Source: Thermodesulfobacteriaceae bacterium (GTDB lineage Bacteria; Desulfobacterota; Thermodesulfobacteria; Thermodesulfobacteriales; Thermodesulfobacteriaceae). Taken from it: a stretch of DNA of 34,296 nt. The stretch is from positions 1 through 34,296 of the forward strand of contig JANXAD010000018.1 in assembly GCA_025062245.1 (NCBI GenBank), given 5' to 3'. The translations under genes and the position numbers were made by a program. Positions 23,548-30,753 of this stretch are shown here, piece by piece. A model generated the notes under the pieces. That model did no database searches, was not told where the DNA came from, and worked only from the letters and a program-made list of their open reading frames with translations. Position 1 is the stretch's first letter. Every line of letters starts with the position of its first letter.

Positions 23548-24834
23548 TTAGCTCAAAAACTCTTGATAAATTTGTAATACCCTTTCTGCTCTTTCTTTCC
23601 AAGAAAACTTTTTAACCTCTTCCTTAGACTCTGCTTGTAACTTTTCTATTTTATCAGGATTTTGTAAAAGGTCTATAATGATTTCTACCATTTTATCTAC
23701 ATCCCAAAAATCAACTTTATAAGCCGATTCTATAACTTCAGAGACTCCTGACTGTTTAGAAACAATTAAGGCACAACCAAAATACATGGCTTCCAAGGCT
23801 ACTATTCCAAAGGGTTCTGATACGGAAGGCATAACCACTATGTCTGACATACTTAAAGCTGCCTCTACTTCTTTTCTGGTGAGAAATCCTGTAAAGAGAA
23901 TATGAGTGCCAATCCCTAAGCTTGCAGCCTCTAACATAAGTTCCCGTTCCATCTCTCCTGTGCCTGCAATTAAAAAACGAACCCTGCCTTCTCTCTCCAA
24001 CACCTTTTTAGCAATTTCCAAAAAAATCTTGGGTCCTTTCTGAGGAGTAAGCCTTCCCAAAAATAAAACTACAGGCTCTTTAAACTTTTTCACTTTAAAG
24101 GGTTTCTCCGTAAAAGCTGTAAAAGCATTATGGATCACCGTTATTTTTTCTTCAGGAATAAAATAATGCTCTTTTATGATCTCGGCAGTATAATTAGAAA
24201 CCGCTATAACTTTTTCTGCGTAATTTAACCCCAGGTATTCTATTTCGTGAATCAAAGGATGTCCGTATCCTAAGGCTCGGTCAAATTCTGTAGCATGAAT
24301 ATGGGTAACCAAAGGAACCCTTTTAATATTCTTTAAAAATAATCCTGCAGGATAGGTTAGCCAATCATGAGCATGAATTAAGTTAAAGTCTAAATTTTTA
24401 GTTATCTCTAAAACATTTTGAGTGTAAAGTCTGACTTTGGCTAAGAGGGAATTCTCTTGGGATAAAATAAAATCTATCCTTTTTAAAACCTCCTGAGGAG
24501 TAGGTAAAAATTGAGGTTCTCTTTTTGGGTAAGAAATATTCTCCCTTACTAAACCCTCTTTAATAGTTAAATATCCACCTTCAGGTTCTAAATAGTGAAA
24601 ATGATAAAACTTAAGAGGTAGAGGAGTTAGCTGTTTTTTATCCCAGGTTTTAGCTGCAGGATAGTCTGCTGAAAAGGGAGAATCTATTTCAAAAAAAACC
24701 TTTTCCTTAGTAGGTAAAATCATATATATAATAAGACCTAATTCTGAAAGGGCTTTAAAAAGCCCATAACAAGCCATTCCTAATCCTCCTATTATAAACG
24801 GAGGATACTCCCAGGTTAACATTAAAATTTTCAT
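23548..24834 (-). CDS. GT4 glycosyltransferase, glycogen synthase-like
   Basis: 428 residues with the GT-B fold: MKILMLTWEYPPFIIGGLG at the N-terminus, IHAHDWLTYPAGLFLK, VLFLGRLTPQKG and MPSVSEPFGIVALEAM, which holds the conserved E-x7-E. The KTGGL motif of GT5 bacterial GlgA is replaced by IGGLG; similar GT4 proteins serve as glycogen synthases in thermophiles and archaea. Placed with debranching enzyme, GH57 and phosphorylase, glycogen synthesis from ADP- or UDP-glucose is the likely role. AAAGGGAGGT precedes the ATG, which directly follows the stop of the debranching gene. No GlgC or branching enzyme gene is in the window. Confidence 0.87.
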   Translation of the reverse strand: MKILMLTWEYPPFIIGGLGMACYGLFKALSELGLIIYMILPTKEKVFFEIDSPFSADYPAAKTWDKKQLTPLPLKFYHFHYLEPEGGYLTIKEGLVRENISYPKREPQFLPTPQEVLKRIDFILSQENSLLAKVRLYTQNVLEITKNLDFNLIHAHDWLTYPAGLFLKNIKRVPLVTHIHATEFDRALGYGHPLIHEIEYLGLNYAEKVIAVSNYTAEIIKEHYFIPEEKITVIHNAFTAFTEKPFKVKKFKEPVVLFLGRLTPQKGPKIFLEIAKKVLEREGRVRFLIAGTGEMERELMLEAASLGIGTHILFTGFLTRKEVEAALSMSDIVVMPSVSEPFGIVALEAMYFGCALIVSKQSGVSEVIESAYKVDFWDVDKMVEIIIDLLQNPDKIEKLQAESKEEVKKFSWKERAERVLQIYQEFLS

Positions 24835-26781
24835 TTAAGTTACCTCCCTTTTTAACTTCTCAAGCTCTTTTTCAATTAAAAACACTGCAGCTACTGACCA
24901 AAATTGAGCAGGAGCACCTTTAGGATAATAAGGATTTTCTCCGTCATAAAGTTCTGGTATACTACTTAATCTACCAGAAACCCAAAGTTCTCTAAAAATC
25001 TTTATTAAAGAGGTTAATTCCTTTATAAGTCTTTCCTTAGGTAAAACTTTTTTTAAGAGCTCCGCATAAGGATAAAGTAACCAAACCCACACTGTTCCAT
25101 TATGATAAGCTAAATCCCTCATATATTGGGTTCCAAAATATTTTCTTCTAAAATTGGGATGCCTTGGAGAAAGGGATCTTAAACCATAAGGGGTTAGAAG
25201 TTCCCTCTGAGTAATCTCCCAAGCCTTTTCTAAAGCAAAGGTATCTGCAAAATTTACAGGTAAAGAAAGGGCTATAACGAAGTTGGGACGAATTTCAAAA
25301 ATAGGATTACCTTGGTAGATTCTATCTGCCCAGAGCTCTCCATTAAAATATCCTTTTAAAGCCAGAGACTGTTTTTCAACTAAGGATTTTAAATTTACCG
25401 GAAACTTTTTATCCAAATATCTTTGAGCTAAACTTAAAACATTAAACCAAAGGGCTGAAATTTCTATAGGCTTTCCATAACGGGGAGTAATAGGAATTCC
25501 ATCTATCATAACATCCATCCAAGTTAAGGCTAAACCTGTAGTTTCAGGAATTTCAATAAGCCCATCCTCTAAATCCACCCTAAAGGGAAGTAAAGGATTA
25601 GTCAAAATTTCTCTTATAATCAGCTCTACGGTGTCTAAAAGTTCCTTTCTCTGAGAGGAAGAAACTTTTTCTTTAAAGAATTCTAAATATTGGAAAACTC
25701 GTAAGGCATACCATAAAGTAGCGTCAACTGAATTATAGTTAATTTCTTCTTTAGGTCCTGCTACATTTGGAATAAGGCCGTCCTTAAGCAGGGCTTGATA
25801 ATGTTTAAAAATCTTCAAACAAAAATCCAAACCCTCTTCTAAATAAAAAAGAGCAGGAAGTCCTATAAAGGTATCTCTTCCCCAAGTATAAAACCAAGGA
25901 AAACCAGCAATGACATCCTTTTCCAATAAAAAGTTTCTAAGACCAAGTTCTAAAACTTTGAGATAATCTTCATAGGAAAACTTAGCTTTTTTCTTTAATT
26001 TGAGCTCAGGATATCCTTTATATCGATTTTCTATCTCCTTAACCTTAGCTTTAAAATCTTTAAGAATGACTTCACTAAAAATAAGGTGAAAAGTTTCCCC
26101 TCCACTTAGCTCTACCTCTATGAGAAAGGGTGAAAAAAGATCTTCGTAGGCTGGATATCCCCTTATAGCTTCTAAAGGATAATAAACTTGATAATAAAAA
26201 AGAGGTTCCTCAAAAATACTACCCTTGGAAATATAGGTAAAAAGACTTTCTTCCTCCTTTATAACTAAAGCAGAGTCTTCATAAATCTCTATATTAGTAA
26301 AGGACTTCTCCCAAGAAGACGCATATCCAACCTGATGATGGTCTCTAAAACTTAACTTAGGCCTTAAAAATAGTTTAAAAGGATAGGAACTTATATTTTT
26401 ATAACTTACTAAAAGAATATTTTTACTTTCATCCATTCTGATAGATTTTTTAAGAAAAAAATCCCCCTTTTCAAGACAGGCATAGTAAAATTTAGGATAG
26501 GGTTGATAAAAAAACTGTTTAATAAGTTTATAACCCTCAGGATAAATAGTATCTTTATAAAAATTGCTATCTAAAAAGTATTCCAAACCGGATGGAAAAA
26601 TTACTTTCTCTTCTATATTACTTACTAAGTGGACCCTTTTTCCGTTTTCCTTTCCTGCAATAAGTAATCCGTGATACTTACGATAATTTCCCAAGAAAGC
26701 ACTTCCCAGGGCATAACCACCTTTTCGATTAGCTAAAATCCACTCATAAGGTGTAAATTGATTAAAAAGTTGAGTTAGCAT
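24835..26781 (-). CDS. Glycogen debranching enzyme (amylo-alpha-1,6-glucosidase type, GH133)
   Basis: 648 residues. The N-terminal part (FTPYEWILANRKGGYALGSA, YRKYHGLLIA) is the GDE_N-like beta domain; the C-terminal alpha/alpha barrel holds GFPWFYTWGRDTFIGLPALF and DATLWYALRVFQ with the catalytic acidic residues, then TTGLALTWMDVMIDGIPITPR and YHNGTVWVWLLYPYAEL. The enzyme hydrolyses alpha-1,6 branch points left by phosphorylase. It is the first gene of the glycogen cluster. No ribosome binding site precedes the ATG, and the promoter -10 box ends only 8 bases before it, so a leaderless transcript is expected. Confidence 0.92.
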   Translation of the reverse strand: MLTQLFNQFTPYEWILANRKGGYALGSAFLGNYRKYHGLLIAGKENGKRVHLVSNIEEKVIFPSGLEYFLDSNFYKDTIYPEGYKLIKQFFYQPYPKFYYACLEKGDFFLKKSIRMDESKNILLVSYKNISSYPFKLFLRPKLSFRDHHQVGYASSWEKSFTNIEIYEDSALVIKEEESLFTYISKGSIFEEPLFYYQVYYPLEAIRGYPAYEDLFSPFLIEVELSGGETFHLIFSEVILKDFKAKVKEIENRYKGYPELKLKKKAKFSYEDYLKVLELGLRNFLLEKDVIAGFPWFYTWGRDTFIGLPALFYLEEGLDFCLKIFKHYQALLKDGLIPNVAGPKEEINYNSVDATLWYALRVFQYLEFFKEKVSSSQRKELLDTVELIIREILTNPLLPFRVDLEDGLIEIPETTGLALTWMDVMIDGIPITPRYGKPIEISALWFNVLSLAQRYLDKKFPVNLKSLVEKQSLALKGYFNGELWADRIYQGNPIFEIRPNFVIALSLPVNFADTFALEKAWEITQRELLTPYGLRSLSPRHPNFRRKYFGTQYMRDLAYHNGTVWVWLLYPYAELLKKVLPKERLIKELTSLIKIFRELWVSGRLSSIPELYDGENPYYPKGAPAQFWSVAAVFLIEKELEKLKREVT

Positions 26782-26789
26782 TTAATTTT

Positions 26790-26818
26790 ATTATACTTAA
26801 TTTATTTTAAAAAAACAA
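26790..26818 (-). promoter_or_regulatory. Promoter of the glycogen cluster, predicted leaderless
   Basis: On the minus strand TTGTTT (26813-26818), a 17-base spacer and a perfect TATAAT (26790-26795). The usual start distance puts the first transcribed base at about 26783-26784, two or three bases before the ATG (26779-26781). There is no Shine-Dalgarno sequence. The gap to trmD (26782-26849) contains no GC-rich hairpin terminator. Confidence 0.65.
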
Positions 26819-26849
26819 GCTTTTGATTTTAAAATTTCTTTAAAATTCT

Positions 26850-28148
26850 TTAAATTTTCTTGCATATACTATAAACTCCTAAAATTCTATCTACTAAAAT
26901 AGAAGCTGCACTACGAACAGATAGATGATTATAGAAATCTAAACGCCCCCAGATAGGTTCCAAAAAGTAGTCACACCTTTTTAGCACTTCTTCTGTTAAC
27001 CCCCAAGCAGTGCCTAAAACTAAAATCAAGGGGTTTTCCCACAAAAGTTCTCTTACTTTTTCATAACTTATAAATTCTCTTTTAGGAGAAGCATCGGTTC
27101 CCAAGAGAAGCGGTCTCTCTCCTTCTAATTTTTGAACCTCATCTATAGCCTCTTCTAAATTTTTAAAAAACCTTATTACCTTCATAGCTTCCTTTCTTAG
27201 GGGATTATAATCTCCTCCCTTACCTTCTAACCAATACTTAACAAGTTGTTCTCCTAGAGTTTTTTGGTCTTCTAAAGGTTGAATTACATAGACTCCCTTT
27301 ACTCCATAGGTTCTACCAAGTCTGGCTAAGTCGTGTAAATCAAGGTTAGTGATAGCAGAAGCTATGGTCTCTCCTTTTTTGTTTAAAACTGGATAGTGAA
27401 CTAAAAAAAGATAAAGCCTTTGTCTTTCTAATAATTCTTTTAAAATGTTTCTCTCCTCTTTACTTAAAGGATAGGAGGCTAAAAGATAGGGTCTTTTTTT
27501 AAGAGTTAACTCTAAGGAAAGTTTTTTTCTATATTTTTCTATTTCGGCGTGATTTCCGCTTAGAAGAACCTCTGGCACTTTAAATCCCATAAACTCTCTG
27601 GGCCGGGTATAAGCTGGATATTTAAGAAGTCCTGCAGTAAAGGATTCTCTTTCTACAGAATCCCTTCTACCTACTACTCCAGGAATAAGTCTACTTACCA
27701 CCTCTATTAACACCAAGGAAGCTACCTCTCCTCCAAAAACTACATAGTCTCCTATAGAGATTTCCTCTTCAACAAAATGAGCTCTTATCCTCTCATCAAT
27801 TCCTTCATATCTTCCACAAATTAAAACTAAATGGCCTTTTTGAGAAAGTTCTTCTGATAACCTCTGATTTAAGAGCTTTCCCTGAGGAGAAAAGTAAATC
27901 ACATAGGCTTTAGGATTCTTTTCCTTAATAAAGGAAATAGCTTTATAAAGGGGTTCTGGTTTAAAAACCATCCCTTCTCCTCCACCGTAAGGAACATCGT
28001 CAATTCCTTTATGTTTATCTTCAGAAAAATCTCTTAAATTATAAAAATTTACTTTAATAAGCCCCTTTTCTATGGCTTTTCCTAAAAGACCTACTTTTAA
28101 AGGAGAGACAAAATACTCTGGAAAAATGGTCAAAATATCAAATTGCAT
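26850..28148 (-). CDS. trmD: TrmD tRNA (guanine-37-N1)-methyltransferase fused to a second SPOUT methyltransferase domain
   Basis: 432 residues, against about 240-260 for ordinary TrmD. Residues 1-225 are complete TrmD: YGGGEGMVFKPEPLYKAI, ICGRYEGIDERI, SIGDYVVFGGE (knot and SAM-binding loops) and ESFTAGLLKYPAYTRP. Residues about 230-432 (LYLFLVHYPVLNKKGE, LDLHDLARLGRTYGV, LLLGTDASPKR, LVLGTAWGLTEEV, IWGRLDFYNHLSVRSAASI) are a PF09936-like (Methyltrn_RNA_4) SPOUT domain normally encoded by a separate gene beside trmD. TrmD methylates G37 of tRNAs reading CNN codons and prevents frameshifting; the second domain's target is unknown. It is the last gene after rimM; rplS, which often follows, is absent here. 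Confidence 0.9.
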   Translation of the reverse strand: MQFDILTIFPEYFVSPLKVGLLGKAIEKGLIKVNFYNLRDFSEDKHKGIDDVPYGGGEGMVFKPEPLYKAISFIKEKNPKAYVIYFSPQGKLLNQRLSEELSQKGHLVLICGRYEGIDERIRAHFVEEEISIGDYVVFGGEVASLVLIEVVSRLIPGVVGRRDSVERESFTAGLLKYPAYTRPREFMGFKVPEVLLSGNHAEIEKYRKKLSLELTLKKRPYLLASYPLSKEERNILKELLERQRLYLFLVHYPVLNKKGETIASAITNLDLHDLARLGRTYGVKGVYVIQPLEDQKTLGEQLVKYWLEGKGGDYNPLRKEAMKVIRFFKNLEEAIDEVQKLEGERPLLLGTDASPKREFISYEKVRELLWENPLILVLGTAWGLTEEVLKRCDYFLEPIWGRLDFYNHLSVRSAASILVDRILGVYSICKKI

Positions 28149-28160
28149 AAATGGAACTTT

Positions 28161-28679
28161 TTAACTTTGCACCTCTACCAGAGGTTTTATATCTTTAACC
28201 CAGATAATCCCTTTTTCAAAATCTACCTCTTCAACATATTCTTCTACTAAAGGAAGATAAAAGTTTTCTTTATCCCTTTTAACTAAAAGGAGTTCATATT
28301 CACCCACAGGCATAACTTCCACTACCTTTCCCCAAAACTTTTCCTTATCCTTTGTCTTTTCTCTTACCTCTAAACCTATTATTTGATAAAAGTAAAATTC
28401 TTCTCCCTCCAAAGGGGGAAGATCTTCAACTTTAAGGTAAAGTTCTTGATGAATAAGCTTTTTAGCTTCTTCATAATCCAAATTTTTAAATTTAACCAAA
28501 AATATGTTATAGCCTGGCCCTTTACGGAGGGTTTCAACTTCAAGGACCCTTTCTTGAGGGAATTTTAAATAGAATAATTTTATTAGAAATAAAAGATCTT
28601 GGAAAAAACCTAAAGGAGAGATCCGCATCTCTCCTTTAAGTCCATGAAGACCTAAAACTTTAGCAACCGGAATTAACAC
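28161..28679 (-). CDS. rimM: 16S rRNA processing protein RimM
   Basis: 172 residues. The N-terminal RimM domain opens LIPVAKVLGLHGLKGEMRI, the standard motif; the C-terminal PRC-like barrel contains FYFYQIIGLEVREK, WGKVVEVMPVGEYELLLVKR and FYLPLVEEYVEEVDFEKGIIWV. RimM assists late maturation of the 30S head and binds S19. The start is GTG, directly after the khpA stop codon (TAA then GTG), so translation is probably coupled. The gene order rpsP-khpA-rimM-trmD is the widespread one. Confidence 0.95.
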   Translation of the reverse strand: MLIPVAKVLGLHGLKGEMRISPLGFFQDLLFLIKLFYLKFPQERVLEVETLRKGPGYNIFLVKFKNLDYEEAKKLIHQELYLKVEDLPPLEGEEFYFYQIIGLEVREKTKDKEKFWGKVVEVMPVGEYELLLVKRDKENFYLPLVEEYVEEVDFEKGIIWVKDIKPLVEVQS

Positions 28680-28919
28680 TTATTCTATTATCTCTAAGAC
28701 CACCCTTTTACGGAGTTTACTTCCTGCAGCACCTAAAATAGTTCTAATAGCTTTGGCTGTTCTTCCCTCTTTTCCTATAATTTTACCAAGGTCTTCCTTA
28801 GCTACTTTGAGTTCAATTACGGAGGTTTGTTCCCCTTCTATTTCGTTAATTTGAACAGCCTCAGGTTTATCCACCAACACTTTAGTAATATGTTCTACCA
28901 AATCCTTAAGCTTACTCAT
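28680..28919 (-). CDS. khpA: KH-domain RNA-binding protein KhpA (YlqC)
   Basis: 79 residues. [20 protein letters not shown] at the start and a single KH motif [19 protein letters not shown] with the GxxG loop (GKEG). In Firmicutes KhpA forms a complex with KhpB and affects cell division and sRNA binding; the role in this lineage is not known. GGAAGGAGG precedes the ATG. It is located between rpsP and rimM, the conserved position. Confidence 0.94.
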   Translation of the reverse strand: MSKLKDLVEHITKVLVDKPEAVQINEIEGEQTSVIELKVAKEDLGKIIGKEGRTAKAIRTILGAAGSKLRKRVVLEIIE

Positions 28920-28947
28920 TTCTGCCTCCTTCCTCTGAAATTAGGAT

Positions 28948-29214
28948 TTACTGAGAACGAGAACCCTGCCCCAATTTCAAACCTATTCTTTTAAAAAGAG
29001 CTTTAACTGTTTCTGTAGGTTCAGCCCCTCTTTCTAACCAAGTTCTAACCTTTTTTTCATCTACTTTTACTTCAAAGGGCTCTTTCAAAGGATTGTAATA
29101 GCCTAAAATATCTAAAAATTTTCCATCCCTGGGAGATCGGCTATCTGCAGCTACTATTCTGTAAAAGGGTCGCTTTTTTCTGCCCAATCTCATAAGTCTT
29201 ATTCTTACTGGCAC
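28948..29214 (-). CDS. rpsP: 30S ribosomal protein S16
   Basis: 88 residues: [40 protein letters not shown] is the S16 signature region, and the C-terminus ([20 protein letters not shown]) is also typical. The start is GTG with GAGGAGGT ahead. It lies 61 bases after ffh. Length is normal; the basic tail is short. Confidence 0.98.
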   Translation of the reverse strand: MPVRIRLMRLGRKKRPFYRIVAADSRSPRDGKFLDILGYYNPLKEPFEVKVDEKKVRTWLERGAEPTETVKALFKRIGLKLGQGSRSQ

Positions 29215-29275
29215 CTTTCTTTACCTCCTCAAAATTTGTAAATCTATTCTAACACTTCTTTCAATTTTGACAATT

Positions 29276-30604
29276 TTACACCCTTAAAAATCTTCTTATA
29301 AAATTTTCCAATCTATGGCCTTTTTTTACCTGCTTGAAAACTTTAAGCATCTCATCATAGCTTCTCAAAAGTTTATTTACATCTTGAACAGTGGTTCCAC
29401 TTCCTCGAGCAATACGCCTTTTTCTACTGGCATTAATTATTCTGGGATTATTTCTTTCTTCCTTAGTCATAGAATTAATAATAGCTTCTACTTTAACCAA
29501 TTCCTTCTCATCAAAGGGTAACTCATGAATCTTTTTCCCTATTCCTGGAACCAAACTTAAAACATCCTTTATAGAACCTAACTTTTTCATCTGTTGAATT
29601 TGTTCTCTCAAGTCCTCTAAGGTGAAATCAAGTTTTTTAAGTTTTTTTTCTAACTCACGAGCTCTTTTAAGGTCAAAGGCCTCTTGAGCCTTTTCAATAA
29701 GAGTTAATACATCTCCCATGCCAAGAATTCTACTGGCTAATCTTTCTGGATAAAAAACTTCTAAAGCCTCAAGTTTTTCTCCTACCCCTAAAAACTTTAT
29801 AGGACAACCGGTAACCTCTTTTATAGAGAGAGCTGCTCCTCCTCTGGCATCACCCTCTATTTTAGTTAAAATGATGCCTGTAATTCCCACCCTCTCATTA
29901 AAAACTTTAGCCACATTTACGGCATCCTGTCCCATCATAGCATCAGCCACCAGCAAAACCTCAGAAGGTTTTACCCTTTCCTTAATCTCTACCAATTCTT
30001 GCATCAGAGTTTCATCAATATGAAGCCTCCCAGCAGTATCAATAATTACTATATCTCTTCCCTCTTCTTTAGCTTTTTTTAAAGCCCTTTGCACAATTTC
30101 TAAAGGACTTTCAAGTGAATTGGGCTCATAAAAGGGTACCTCAACCCTTTGAGCTAAAACTTTAAGTTGCTCTATCGCTGCTGGACGATAAATATCAGCA
30201 GAAACTAAAAGGGGATGGTGTCCCTTTTTTTTTAGAAATCGAGCTAATTTAGCTGCCGTAGTGGTTTTACCAGATCCTTGAAGTCCTGCCAAAAGGATAG
30301 AAACAGGCTTACTTCCAGAAAGATTTAAACCCTTAGCCTCACCTCCTAAGGTGTTTACCAACTCTTCGTAAACAATCTTTACTATTTGCTGAAAGGGGGT
30401 TAAACTTTCTACAACTTCAGAAGAAAGAGCCCTTTTCTCTACCCTACTGATAAAATCCTTAACTACTTTATAATTAACATCTCCTTCTAAGAGAGCTAAG
30501 CGGACCTCTCTTAAACCCTTTTTTATATCCTCCTCTGTAAGTTTTCCCTTTTCTTTAAACTTATTTAAAGCTGCTTCTAATCTTTGACTCAATCCCTCAA
30601 ACAC
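29276..30604 (-). CDS. ffh: Signal recognition particle protein Ffh
   Basis: 442 residues in N, G and M domains. The four-helix N domain is followed by the GTPase: LAGLQGSGKTTTAAKLARFL (G1), SADIYRPAAIEQL, IIDTAGRLHID (G3), TKIEGDARGGAALS (G4) and GVGEKLEALEVF. The M domain at the C-terminus (DFTLEDLREQIQQMKKLGS, RINASRKRRIARGSGTTVQDVNKLL in order) binds 4.5S RNA and signal sequences. It is usually somewhat longer: the methionine- and glycine-rich tail is short. The start is GTG, supported by GAGGGG seven bases upstream. I see no 4.5S RNA gene nearby. Confidence 0.97.
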   Translation of the reverse strand: MFEGLSQRLEAALNKFKEKGKLTEEDIKKGLREVRLALLEGDVNYKVVKDFISRVEKRALSSEVVESLTPFQQIVKIVYEELVNTLGGEAKGLNLSGSKPVSILLAGLQGSGKTTTAAKLARFLKKKGHHPLLVSADIYRPAAIEQLKVLAQRVEVPFYEPNSLESPLEIVQRALKKAKEEGRDIVIIDTAGRLHIDETLMQELVEIKERVKPSEVLLVADAMMGQDAVNVAKVFNERVGITGIILTKIEGDARGGAALSIKEVTGCPIKFLGVGEKLEALEVFYPERLASRILGMGDVLTLIEKAQEAFDLKRARELEKKLKKLDFTLEDLREQIQQMKKLGSIKDVLSLVPGIGKKIHELPFDEKELVKVEAIINSMTKEERNNPRIINASRKRRIARGSGTTVQDVNKLLRSYDEMLKVFKQVKKGHRLENFIRRFLRV

Positions 30605-30753
30605 AGAAAACCCCTCGTTTAACTTTTAGATTTTTAAAAACTAAATTAATACAACTTCTTTTTTTTACAAGAAAGTTTATGAGACTTCTATAAGGTATCT
30701 TCTTTTAATTCTTCTTCCCTTTTGAGAAAGCCTCTTTTATAAAAAACCTATTT

